A DNA stretch of 64,000 nucleotides, from NCBI GenBank assembly GCA_030622545.1, contig JAUXGA010000005.1:62001-126000 (forward strand), given 5' to 3'. The notes under the pieces are model-generated. The model had not been told where the DNA came from and did not search any database. It saw nothing but the letters and a program-made list of their open reading frames with translations. Within the stretch, counting starts at the first letter, position 1, and every line of letters begins with the position of its first letter. Positions 16,911 to 25,591 of this stretch are shown piece after piece. This DNA comes from a bacterium. GTDB taxonomy: Bacteria; Electryoneota; RPQS01; DYHQ01. The position numbers were made by a program, and so were the translations under genes.

Positions 16911-19208
16911 TTGTCCATTTATGCGTCGAAACCGCGTGTAAAATCGGCTGAATCCGGAATGCCATTTTTACAATTCACCGCGCTTATCATGGTATTTCTG
17001 TTTTTGTTGACAGGCTTTGCAGGCAATGCCTTCAGTCTGGTGACTGTTTCCGGAAAAGTCCGCGACAAGAAGACGGGAGAATCCATTCCGGGGGTCTCGG
17101 TCTGGGTGAAGGGAACCACTCGTGGAGCCTCGGCCAATGTCGAGGGATTTTTTTCGATTCCTGATTTGGAACCTGAATCCATAAAACTCGTTTTTACGTC
17201 GATGGGATACGAGAGTTTTGAACAGCTGCTTGATTTGGTCGAGGGGGATCATCTTAACTTGGCCATCCATTTAAATCCAACGGTTCTGAAGATGGAAGCG
17301 GTTGTGGTGGAGGCGGAATCGGAAGAATTGAAATACACACCGCAAGTCGCTCATGTCGAAATCGAAACACGCGAGCTTGCGAAACTGCCGCAGTTGGCCG
17401 AGCCTGATTTGTTTCGCTCGCTCCAGATTCTGCCCGGTGTGCTGTCCTCATCCGATTTCTCGTCGGAATTGAATATCTGGGGAGGTTCGAGTGATCAGAA
17501 CCTGATTCTACTCAACGGTATCGAAGTGTACAAACCGACGCATTTGGGAGGCATTTTCTCCGTTTTCAATATGGACGCGGTGAAGGATGTGAAGCTGATT
17601 AAAGGCGGATTCGGGGCGGAATACGGCGGACGGTTATCTGCGGTGGTGGATATCGCCGATCGTGAAGGCAATCGTAATGATTTTCAGGGGAAACTCGGAT
17701 TGTCGCTTCTGTCGTCAAATGCGACCTTTGAAGGACCGTTTCCGAAGGGCTCCTGGCTCGTCGCGGGTCGCAGGACGTATGTTGATGCCGCGACGAAACT
17801 GCTAAATGACGGTGGCGTCATCGACGGTGAATTCCCTTACTATTTCTATGATTTTAATGCGAAAATCACGCGTGACTTCGCCAATGGAGACCGTCTGTCG
17901 CCATCGGTCTATACCGGCCGTGATATTTTGAAGCTGACCTCTTCCACCGATGATCAGATTCGTATGAATTGGGGGAATACGACGTACAGCCTGCCTTTCG
18001 TTCACATTTTTTCGCACAAACTGTACTCGCAAACGACGTTGGCGGGAAGTTACTTCGATTCCAAACACCGGTTTGACAGTGGAGATCTCTTCTTCGCATT
18101 TGAAAACGAAGTACAGGACTTGACCCTAAAATCCGACTTAACCTTTTTTGCGACCCCGCGTCATACATTTCTCTTTGGCGCGATGGCAAAACACCTGAGA
18201 ACGGATCTGGGTATCTATACGGATACGCGAGTCTTTGTGGATGATCGCGATGAAGGGACACTGATGGCGGCGTATCTTTCGGATAACATCCGCTTGACGT
18301 CTTCCATCGCCATTACTCCCGGCGTGCGTCTCGAGCATTTCACGTTGTCTGAGCAAACGGAACTGATGCCGCGTCTGGGGATTCGCAAGGATCTGAGCGA
18401 TTATTCGCATCTGAGTGCGGCGTGGGGAATGTACACGCAATACCTGCAATTGGTCAGGTTTGGAGATGGGTTCGCGTCTATCTTCGATTCATGGGTATCG
18501 CTGGATGAAGCGTTCGAACCGAATCGCGGGCAGCAGTTTGCGCTGACCTACAAAAACGATGAATTCGGCCCCTTCGAACTGACGACGGACATCTACTACA
18601 AGCGGTTCGACAACATCATCGAGTTCGATATGAACACGACAGACGACGCCGATACCGAGCTGAAAGATATGTTTCGCGAAGGTGACGGCTACGCTTATGG
18701 ATGGGATGTGCTGCTGCAGGGCGATTGGAAGTCGTATGATTTCATGATTGGTTATGGTCTGGGAAGTTCGAGGCGTTCCTTTGAGGCCTATGACGATGGA
18801 CTGGTTTATCCGGCTCCTTTCGACCGGTTGCACAACACGAACCTGTTTTTCTCTCGAAAGGTTCGAAAACGCGGCAGCCTGGAAGTCCGATTCAATTACG
18901 GTTCCGGCCAGCCGATTACCTCGACGGTCGGCGTTTACAGTCCCGGCTTGGATTTGCCGCCGCAGTTTTTCGTTCCGGGCAGGAAGAACAATTTCCGAAT
19001 CCCGAATTATTACCGCCTCGATGTGGCGTATCGCTTGAGATACGAGTACTCGAAATGGACGTTTTCGCCGTTTATCGAAATTCTCAATGTGACCAATCAC
19101 AAAAATGTTCTAACGGTGGATTATGATTTAACCACCAATCCGGCGACCCGGGAAGAAATGGGTCAGCTTCCGATTCTACCCACGATTGGATTTACCGCGG
19201 AGTTCTAA
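16911..19208 (+). CDS. TonB-dependent receptor with carboxypeptidase-like regulatory domain
   Basis: 765 residues, outer membrane. The start is TTG at 16911: AGGAGA (16899-16904) lies 6 nt upstream, whereas the later ATG at 16959 has no such site. After a signal/anchor segment comes a CarboxypepD_reg-like beta-sandwich (about 40-110; VSGKVRDKKTGESIPGVSVW, FTSMGYESFEQ), then the plug (about 145-250; LQILPGVLSSSDFSSELNI, NLILLNGIEVY, GFGAEYGGRLSAVVDI) and a beta-barrel ending TIGFTAEF with a terminal Phe. Family knowledge: TonB-driven uptake of large or scarce nutrients. The DUF4249-like lipoprotein starts 1 bp after the stop, so the two form a receptor/lipoprotein pair. Confidence 0.92.
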   Translation: MSIYASKPRVKSAESGMPFLQFTALIMVFLFLLTGFAGNAFSLVTVSGKVRDKKTGESIPGVSVWVKGTTRGASANVEGFFSIPDLEPESIKLVFTSMGYESFEQLLDLVEGDHLNLAIHLNPTVLKMEAVVVEAESEELKYTPQVAHVEIETRELAKLPQLAEPDLFRSLQILPGVLSSSDFSSELNIWGGSSDQNLILLNGIEVYKPTHLGGIFSVFNMDAVKDVKLIKGGFGAEYGGRLSAVVDIADREGNRNDFQGKLGLSLLSSNATFEGPFPKGSWLVAGRRTYVDAATKLLNDGGVIDGEFPYYFYDFNAKITRDFANGDRLSPSVYTGRDILKLTSSTDDQIRMNWGNTTYSLPFVHIFSHKLYSQTTLAGSYFDSKHRFDSGDLFFAFENEVQDLTLKSDLTFFATPRHTFLFGAMAKHLRTDLGIYTDTRVFVDDRDEGTLMAAYLSDNIRLTSSIAITPGVRLEHFTLSEQTELMPRLGIRKDLSDYSHLSAAWGMYTQYLQLVRFGDGFASIFDSWVSLDEAFEPNRGQQFALTYKNDEFGPFELTTDIYYKRFDNIIEFDMNTTDDADTELKDMFREGDGYAYGWDVLLQGDWKSYDFMIGYGLGSSRRSFEAYDDGLVYPAPFDRLHNTNLFFSRKVRKRGSLEVRFNYGSGQPITSTVGVYSPGLDLPPQFFVPGRKNNFRIPNYYRLDVAYRLRYEYSKWTFSPFIEILNVTNHKNVLTVDYDLTTNPATREEMGQLPILPTIGFTAEF

Positions 19209-19209
19209 A

Positions 19210-20037
19210 ATGAAGCATACAAAATATGTCTTGTGGTTTTTGTTTATCGCACTGGCGTTGGTCGGGTGCGACAGTAGTGAAGATGATCTGTTCGTCGAAG
19301 AAATCGTCGTGGATGGTTTTCTCTATGTCAATCGCCCGCTGTCAATCAATCTGACTCATACCATGCCGATAACGCAGTATTATGATCCGGCTGAAGTTCG
19401 AGTTTCCGGAGCCGATGTTCGCATCACAGTAGATGGCCATGAGTTCCATTTGATAGAACAATTGCCGGACAAGCCCGGCACCTACGCTTTGCCCGCCGAT
19501 TCGCACATCGTCACGACGGGAAAACGTTATGATTTATGGCTGAAAAAGAACGGCACGGTTATCACGGCGACCACTGTCGCGGCGGCGGCGCTTGAGATTG
19601 ATTCCACGAATCTCGCAAATTCCGGCCCTGTTAATCCGGATACCATTGAATATGGAGACACGGAGTTCTATTTTCACTGGAACGACGATCCGGCGAATTT
19701 CGGTTATTTCATAATCATGGAGAATTTGGAATCGGATTGGTTTGACGAAGATCGGGAAGTCGGTAATGACAACGGTTCCATCGAGAACAATTTATCCGCG
19801 ATTCCACTGAGGGATACCGATGAGTTTACGATTCCATGGGTTTTCTATGGATCTACGGGGACCCACAGCGTACGCGTATTATCCTGCGGTCAGGCTCTGT
19901 GGGATTATGTGAATACGACGATGCTCGGTCAAGCAGAAAATTATCCGGTGACGAATCTGAGTCAGGGACATGGAGTATTCTGTGCCGCCGGCGTGGACAC
20001 GGTTTATTTTGAACTCGTTGACTTGATCGAAGATTAG
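19210..20037 (+). CDS. DUF4249-like lipoprotein paired with TonB receptor
   Basis: 275 residues. ATG 19210 follows GGAG (19199-19202) by 7 nt and comes 1 bp after the receptor stop. The N-terminus is a lipoprotein signal with lipobox ALVGC (Cys20). The mature part starts EEIVVDGFLYVNRPLSINLT and has paired beta-sandwich-like segments (VRVSGADVRITVDGHEF; GTYALPADSHIVTTGKRYDL) as in DUF4249 proteins that accompany CarboxypepD_reg TonB receptors in Bacteroidota. Role inferred: periplasmic or surface partner of the receptor. Family assignment rests on pattern and gene order, so it is moderately sure. Confidence 0.75.
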   Translation: MKHTKYVLWFLFIALALVGCDSSEDDLFVEEIVVDGFLYVNRPLSINLTHTMPITQYYDPAEVRVSGADVRITVDGHEFHLIEQLPDKPGTYALPADSHIVTTGKRYDLWLKKNGTVITATTVAAAALEIDSTNLANSGPVNPDTIEYGDTEFYFHWNDDPANFGYFIIMENLESDWFDEDREVGNDNGSIENNLSAIPLRDTDEFTIPWVFYGSTGTHSVRVLSCGQALWDYVNTTMLGQAENYPVTNLSQGHGVFCAAGVDTVYFELVDLIED

Positions 20038-20062
20038 GATTCTTATTTGTAAAGCCCACTAG

Positions 20063-20122
20063 GCAATACGCTCCCGCGTATTGCACGCGAGTCCCCACGA
20101 TGCGCATGAATTAGAACTCTCC
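20063..20122. repeat. 60-bp dispersed intergenic repeat, copy 2
   Basis: About 55 of 60 positions match the copy at 9235-9294, including the palindrome GCAATACGCTCCCGCGTATTGC. The following 80 bp (CTCCAGAGCCGCAATGGTGC) also resemble sequence after copy 1 (CTCCAGAGTCGCAATGACGC). Confidence 0.85.
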
Positions 20123-20241
20123 AACGCGCGGGAGCGTGTTGGCTAGTGCCGTCGAACATAAGGTTTGCGTGTTGCGCCGTTGTGGCTCTCCAGAGCCGCA
20201 ATGGTGCAACGAATCCGCGATGAATATGTGAATAATTTCTC

Positions 20242-20270
20242 TTGACAAAGTCTTTTTTTCTTATTATATT
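20242..20270 (+). promoter_or_regulatory. Sigma-70 type promoter of the lipoprotein/TonB receptor unit
   Basis: TTGACA (20242-20247), 17-bp spacer, TATATT (20265-20270). Start near 20278 gives a leader of about 345 nt before ATG 20624. Confidence 0.75.
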
Positions 20271-20291
20271 AATTTCGCCTGTTTGCGGTAT

Positions 20292-20361
20292 AAAAGGTCT
20301 TGAAAGTCTGTAGTAGCCCGATGATATTTACATTCACGCAGAGGCCGATAGAGACCTTTTT
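20292..20361 (+). promoter_or_regulatory. Leader stem-loop, possible attenuator
   Basis: AAAAGGTCT (20292-20300) can pair with AGACCTTTT (20352-20360), ending in T5: a terminator-like outer stem closing about 50 nt. The rest of the leader to 20610 holds no gene; GAGACC recurs at about 20351, 20424 and 20483. No known riboswitch consensus was recognised. Confidence 0.35.
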
Positions 20362-20623
20362 GCTGTAAACACAAGGCACGAAAACATAATATCTCCGAGT
20401 CTTTATCTCTACGGGGCCACCTATGAGACGAGACCGACAGGGTTTGATTGGAAACGATCAAGCCTCCACATTTTGGAAAGGAGATGAGACCTTGAAATTC
20501 CCCACGTTATCCTCCCGGGTGATTCAAGCCCCTCGCACAGAACATCCTCCTTGTTCTTGTCTCCTTTTCATTTCTACAGAACCTATTTAATTTAACGGAA
20601 CGACACTCATAAAGGAGACTGAA

Positions 20624-21403
20624 ATGCGTTTCTTCAATCGCATGATGCTGCTTTCCGTTCTTTGCCTTGCGTTTATGCTCGGCTGCAGTAAGGACAACAA
20701 TCCCGCGGATTCGTCAGAGCCCGGTGCTCTTTGGATACACATGGATGGAGATTCCATCGAGGTTCTCTTTTCGGAGCCGCCTAAAATAGACGTGGATGGT
20801 GAAGAAGCCATTCAGCTCAACGAATTTATCGATACCACGCTTATCCCCATGTTCGATGATGGAGATACCCTGTGGGACGCACGGTCTTTGTATGGGTATC
20901 AAGTTATGGGTGAAGATGGTTTTTCGGCGTCCGGCTCCAGGGGCTATCTGGATAACAGATGGGAAGCGATGGCGCTGGGGCATATCGTTCTTTCTACCGG
21001 GCGCGCGATTTTTCCTGATGAGCTGATTGATTTGGCCGGGGCTTACAACGTCAGTGATGTCGCGAGCATCTATATTCATCGCAAGTTCGACGTCAATACG
21101 CCCGACACGCTTTCCTTCGTGGAGTTCAAAGACGTTGCTTCTGTGGAAGTGACCAATCATGACGGGGAACCTGAAGACGCGCTCCCGCTGAAGGATTTCG
21201 TGGAGCCGCTGGTTTCCAATCCAGGAGATTACCAGTACAATATCTGGTCGCTCGATGATTTCGGCCCCGACGAAGAGATGACATGGGGGGAATTTCAAAC
21301 CGGATATTGGCTGATGACCAGTCAGAGAACGATTTTTACGGACACGAGTCTCACGGGCGGCAGCTATAAACTCAAAGTACTAAAAAAGATCATCGTTCAA
21401 TGA
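20624..21403 (+). CDS. Lipoprotein with internally duplicated domain, partner of TonB receptor
   Basis: 259 residues; AGGAG lies just upstream of the ATG. The lipobox is FMLGC (Cys21). The mature protein seems to hold two copies of one fold of about 100 residues: EAIQLNEFIDTTLIP...RSLYGYQVMGEDGFSAS...GHIVLSTGRAIFPDE in the first, DALPLKDFVEPLVSNP...IWSLDDFGPDEEMTW...GYWLMTSQRTIFTDT in the second. The pattern faintly recalls the molybdopterin-binding SUOX fold, without the cofactor cysteine. It overlaps the next TonB receptor by ATGA, so translation is coupled. Function inferred only as a receptor accessory. Confidence 0.75.
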   Translation: MRFFNRMMLLSVLCLAFMLGCSKDNNPADSSEPGALWIHMDGDSIEVLFSEPPKIDVDGEEAIQLNEFIDTTLIPMFDDGDTLWDARSLYGYQVMGEDGFSASGSRGYLDNRWEAMALGHIVLSTGRAIFPDELIDLAGAYNVSDVASIYIHRKFDVNTPDTLSFVEFKDVASVEVTNHDGEPEDALPLKDFVEPLVSNPGDYQYNIWSLDDFGPDEEMTWGEFQTGYWLMTSQRTIFTDTSLTGGSYKLKVLKKIIVQ

Positions 21404-23340
21404 AGCGGATGTTGATAATAATATTTGTGGCTTTAACTGCCTGTACGTTTTTGGCGGTGCCGGTTTTTGCGGCTTCCTTTGTGAATGCGGAAGACGACAC
21501 GAGCGCGCTTGTTTATACGCTGGAAGAAGTGGTTGTTTACGGAATTCGCACTATCGGCAGCACGTCAATGATCACTGAAATCACGGCAGAGGAGATTCAG
21601 GAGAGAAATGCCGTCACGGTGGCAGATATTCTGCGCTCTGACCCCGGATTGGCGGTGACTGCGGGCCCGAAAGCGGAAACCGAAACAAAAATCCGCGGCT
21701 TTCCCGCGCGGGATGTGCTGGTGCTCGTGGACGGTCGGCCGATTAATTCCGGCTATTACGGGGAAGTGGATCTGTCCATGCTCCCGCTGGATAATATCGC
21801 CAAGATCAAAATCATCAAGGGACCGGCTTCGGTCGCGTACGGTGCGAACAGCATGGGCGGCGTGATTAACATCGTAACGAAGAACGGACTGGAAACGCCT
21901 CGGACGGTCGTTGAAAGCGAGTTCGGCGACTATAAATTCCGCAAGCTCAGCATCAATCACAGCCGGCAAGTCGGTCGGTTCAACTACTGGCTCTCCGGCT
22001 ATGAAAACTATTCCGATGGCTTTGCTATGAGCGGGGATTTCGCGGCAACGTCATTAGAAGACGGCGGCCTGCGAGGAAACAGCTTCTATCATAAGACCGG
22101 GATGAACGGCAAAATAGGATTTCAACCGTCTCCGGTGAGTTTGTATGCGCTGTCGTTGGGTTATCATTGGGCGAAGAAGGACGTGCCGTACACGATTTAT
22201 CGTTCTATTGAATCTCCACAATTCCGAGCTTTTCCGGAATGGCAGCGACTGAGCAGCGCACTCTCCGGCAACTGGCTGCTGAGTGACGATGTGAACCTCA
22301 AGGCTATTATCTTCGCGGATGCACAGAATGATCGCTTTATTGATTACACTGGACGTGAGATGCGTGATGACCAGATTAATTGGGATTCAAAGCTGGAGAA
22401 CTGGACTTTCGGAGGTTCGGTGGATGGTCGGCTTAACACTTGGAAAAATCACCGAGTGCAAACAGGAATGAATTTCAAACGCGATTTGATGAATAAAAAA
22501 TCCGACGTTGATGAGCCGTTGGTGTCACATACCATTTATACCGGGACAGTATTTGCGCAGGACAACTACCGCCCTTGGAAACGCACGGAAATAACAGCAG
22601 GCGCAAGTTATAACGTTTTCGGGATAGAGGAGAAGAATTCTTCGACGCAGAAGCTTTGTCCGATGGTGAGCATTCGGCAGGGGCTGCCCTTAGAGTTTAC
22701 GTTTCGCGCCAGCTATGCGAACGCCATTCGTTTTCCGACGCTGCATCATTTATACAGCGAGAGTTCCGGTAATTCTGACTTGAATGCGGAACAAGCGGAT
22801 AAATTTGAAATCGGTCTGGAACGGAGTTTCGAATTCAACAACGCTCACCGGTATTTTTCGATAGAAGCCGCATTTTTTCATAATGAGTTGACGGATTTGA
22901 TTTATCGAGCGTCGAGGTCTTACCGCTTCCAGAATATCGGCGATGCGACGCTGCAGGGTTGGGAACTGCGAACCCGATTCGAACTTTCCCGCTATGTATC
23001 CGGTGATGTGAGTTATGGTTTTATCAATCCTGAAGAATCTTCCGAGGTTCTTTTGGAAGAGGTGTCGCCCCATCGGATTCGAGCATCACTCACCGGCAAA
23101 TCAGATTTCGGAATGGAAATGCTCTATGAATTGAATGCTTTCGACAAGCGAACCACTTACATTGCAACCCGGGATCTGTCCGCGTATAGAATTCACAATC
23201 TGACGATTTCTCAGAGGATTGCTCCGTATCTAAAAGTGTATTTAAAAGCCTATAATTTCACAGACGAATACTACGAGGAAGAGTTGGGTTATCCGGGAGC
23301 GGGACGACAGTTCTTTGCCGGGATGACCTGGACGATTTAG
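21400..23340 (+). CDS. TonB-dependent outer-membrane receptor (CirA/BtuB-like)
   Basis: 646 residues. Signal peptide (IIFVALTACTFLAVPVFA), TonB-box-like EEVVVYG, plug with IRGFPARDVLVLVDGRPINS and GPASVAYGANSMGGVINIVT, then a 22-strand-type barrel with FRASYANAIRFPTLHHLY and a terminal QFFAGMTWTI. This is the classical siderophore/vitamin B12 receptor architecture, without the CarboxypepD_reg domain seen in the 16911 receptor. It overlaps the upstream lipoprotein gene by 4 bp and is followed by a terminator, giving a two-gene operon from promoter 20242. The ligand is unknown. Confidence 0.92.
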   Translation: MKRMLIIIFVALTACTFLAVPVFAASFVNAEDDTSALVYTLEEVVVYGIRTIGSTSMITEITAEEIQERNAVTVADILRSDPGLAVTAGPKAETETKIRGFPARDVLVLVDGRPINSGYYGEVDLSMLPLDNIAKIKIIKGPASVAYGANSMGGVINIVTKNGLETPRTVVESEFGDYKFRKLSINHSRQVGRFNYWLSGYENYSDGFAMSGDFAATSLEDGGLRGNSFYHKTGMNGKIGFQPSPVSLYALSLGYHWAKKDVPYTIYRSIESPQFRAFPEWQRLSSALSGNWLLSDDVNLKAIIFADAQNDRFIDYTGREMRDDQINWDSKLENWTFGGSVDGRLNTWKNHRVQTGMNFKRDLMNKKSDVDEPLVSHTIYTGTVFAQDNYRPWKRTEITAGASYNVFGIEEKNSSTQKLCPMVSIRQGLPLEFTFRASYANAIRFPTLHHLYSESSGNSDLNAEQADKFEIGLERSFEFNNAHRYFSIEAAFFHNELTDLIYRASRSYRFQNIGDATLQGWELRTRFELSRYVSGDVSYGFINPEESSEVLLEEVSPHRIRASLTGKSDFGMEMLYELNAFDKRTTYIATRDLSAYRIHNLTISQRIAPYLKVYLKAYNFTDEYYEEELGYPGAGRQFFAGMTWTI

Positions 23341-23365
23341 GCGGGTGTGCTGTTTTTAAATGGAA

Positions 23366-23398
23366 GAAGGGTCCGGCAAAAGCCGGACCCTCTTTCTA
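23366..23398 (+). terminator. Intrinsic terminator after TonB receptor
   Basis: GGGTCCGGC (23369-23377), AAAA loop, GCCGGACCC (23382-23390), then TCTTTCT; AGA before the stem pairs with TCT to extend it. It separates converging units. Confidence 0.9.
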
Positions 23399-23461
23399 TT
23401 ATTCGCCAAGCCGGGTCGCCTATGATATTTTTGGGATATGCTCTAGTGAGGGTCTCTTACG

Positions 23462-25588
23462 TTAAATTAAAAGCAATCCAAGCAGAGCGAGGAGTCCCAT
23501 CCAAAGCGCGGATGTGTCTAAGCCCAGCGAGGGAAGCAGGAGCAAGCTTGCCATGAGAGCTCCAAAGCTGCCGCCGAGAAGGTCTGCCGCATAGAGCGCC
23601 CCGCCCTTGTCCGGTGTTTTTTCGGTGGCATAACAAAAGAAGGAACCCACTACCGCGCCCGCAAAGAAAAGCCAGACTATTCCGACAATCGTGTAGCGCA
23701 TTCCTTCCCAGTGAAAGATGAGCATGGACGCGCCGCAAAGCAAAACGAGCGACAACGCAAGCACATACCCGCGTGTTCTTGTTCTTGCTGCCCATTTTCC
23801 CGGCAGCGGACTGACAGCTAATCCCGCCATGAAACCCGCTAAGAGTAATCCGATGTCTTGAAACAGAACACCGCTCGCTGTTTGGAAACGCAGCAAGACA
23901 GCGAATTCGATAACCATGCCTGCAAAACCGGCGAGGATAACTAAAAGAAGTTTTGCTGCGGCGACAGCGCGCCGTCTTACTATCCAGAAAAGTGCGAGCA
24001 GTGGAAGCAGAAGCCACCAGAGCCAACTCCCCGCGCTGGTTTGAAAATCGGACAGTTCATAGTAGAATTTTGACAACCACAGCAGCAGTGTCAGTTGATA
24101 ACAGACCGGCTTCAAATCCGAATTGACTGGAGCGATAGTCTGGTTCAGGATTTGTTCTATTTCGGTGAAGCGGTCGTTCGTGTAGAGGTAGTTAATGTAG
24201 GGCGGAAGGATGAGGCGTGTTTTGATTTGTCGCGCAAGTAAACGCTCGACGCTGACAATCGGCTCTCGGCTGAGCGATGTATTTGATGCGAGAAACGTGT
24301 TGACGCCGCCGGGGAGGACGATGATGTCGCTGAAGATGGATTTCGCTGCGCGGTAGATACTCGTGTTGCGGCGCGCGAGGCCCGGTGTCCAGTATTGCTC
24401 GGAAGACGGTAGTCGAAACGCTATTAGACCGTCTTCTATGAGGACGCGAGCGCACGCTGCAAAGAACTCACGCGTATAATAGCGGTTTGTTCCTCCCGAC
24501 GTGGGTTCGGGCATATCCACGATGATAACATCGTAGCGATTCGTTGTGCTGCGCAGGAATTTGCGTCCGTCGGAAATAATCAGGTTTACGGGAGGGGCTT
24601 GTAGCGAATTTCTGATTTCGTTGGGGAGATGCGCTTGCGCCAGTTCGATGAGAAACGGATCCAGTTCGATATAGTCAATTTTCTCTGGGCGATGCTTCAG
24701 GATTTCGCGCACGGTTCCGGAAACGCCTCCGCCGAGCAGTAGAATGCGGCGCGGGTTTTCGTGCGCCAAGAGTGCGAGGTGTGCGATTTCTTCGGGTTCT
24801 GTGCCTTGTGTTTCGAAAGAGAGTGCGCCGTTTTCAAACACGGCGAGTTGGCCGCCGCGTTCTGTCATTGTCAGGCGGCCATAGGGGGAATCGCGACTGT
24901 CCAACAGTCCGGGGAATTGCCAGCGGAGAGTGGCTCGGTCAACTGCATTGCCTGCAAAAAAGAGAAAGCTTAAAGATGCTAATGTTGTCAGAGCAAAAAG
25001 AAAACGCGCAGAACGTGCATCGTGCGTGAGAAGAGAGCCGATGAAAAACGTGAGCGCGCTGCACAGAATAATCGTGGGAAATGTCGCCAGATGACCGGCT
25101 AAGAGAAAAGTGGACGCCAGCCCGCCAATGACTCCTCCCAGCGATTCCAGTCCATAAGCGGTAGCGAAACTGCCACCGCGAGTCACATGCCTGCGGGCGG
25201 CCTGCACGAAGAGATATCCGAGCAGAAGTCCCGCCGGTGCGAGCGTCGCGGCCATCGCGATGAGTTGCTGTTCGAACGGCATAAAAGCGCCGGGAGTCGC
25301 TCCGAAAATCAGACGGACGCCCCGCGCGAAGACAACTTCAAGCGGCAGTGCGAATCCCAGAGCGGCGACGCACGCCAGCAGTCCTTTGTTCGTTCCGATT
25401 CTGCGACTGAGAAGCGCGCCTAAACCTGTCCAAACGAGCCAGAAAGCGATGGCCAGCAAATAAATTAATTCACTGCCGAAAAAAGCAACGGCCAGTTCAC
25501 GCAGCAGCGCGACCTGACCGAGAATCGAGATGAATCCAATAAAGAGAAGAATCAAGCCGGACAATGGTTTATTTTTCACCGGCTGCAT
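23462..25588 (-). CDS. Membrane spermidine-synthase-like protein
   Basis: 708 residues. An N-terminal set of membrane helices (LILLFIGFISILGQVALLR and others to about residue 225) is followed by a spermidine-synthase/methyltransferase-like Rossmann domain (about 230-430: ILLLGGGVSGTVREIL, YIELDPFLIELAQAHLP, NLIISDGRKFLR, DVIIVDMPEPTSGG) and another set of helices to the end. Such fused-MFS/spermidine synthase proteins are widespread; whether they make polyamines is unproven. It begins 3 bp after the MEMO-AMMECR1 gene in the AmmeMemoRadiSam operon, which suggests a shared pathway. Confidence 0.85.
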   Translation of the reverse strand: MQPVKNKPLSGLILLFIGFISILGQVALLRELAVAFFGSELIYLLAIAFWLVWTGLGALLSRRIGTNKGLLACVAALGFALPLEVVFARGVRLIFGATPGAFMPFEQQLIAMAATLAPAGLLLGYLFVQAARRHVTRGGSFATAYGLESLGGVIGGLASTFLLAGHLATFPTIILCSALTFFIGSLLTHDARSARFLFALTTLASLSFLFFAGNAVDRATLRWQFPGLLDSRDSPYGRLTMTERGGQLAVFENGALSFETQGTEPEEIAHLALLAHENPRRILLLGGGVSGTVREILKHRPEKIDYIELDPFLIELAQAHLPNEIRNSLQAPPVNLIISDGRKFLRSTTNRYDVIIVDMPEPTSGGTNRYYTREFFAACARVLIEDGLIAFRLPSSEQYWTPGLARRNTSIYRAAKSIFSDIIVLPGGVNTFLASNTSLSREPIVSVERLLARQIKTRLILPPYINYLYTNDRFTEIEQILNQTIAPVNSDLKPVCYQLTLLLWLSKFYYELSDFQTSAGSWLWWLLLPLLALFWIVRRRAVAAAKLLLVILAGFAGMVIEFAVLLRFQTASGVLFQDIGLLLAGFMAGLAVSPLPGKWAARTRTRGYVLALSLVLLCGASMLIFHWEGMRYTIVGIVWLFFAGAVVGSFFCYATEKTPDKGGALYAADLLGGSFGALMASLLLLPSLGLDTSALWMGLLALLGLLLI

Positions 25589-25591
25589 ATG

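Noticed and set aside
20278-20623. Cobalamin riboswitch upstream of the TonB receptor operon
   Set aside because: ATGAGACGAGACCGACAG faintly recalls a B12 box, but the other conserved blocks (such as GGGAA...GGTG and CCCGCCACTG) are absent.
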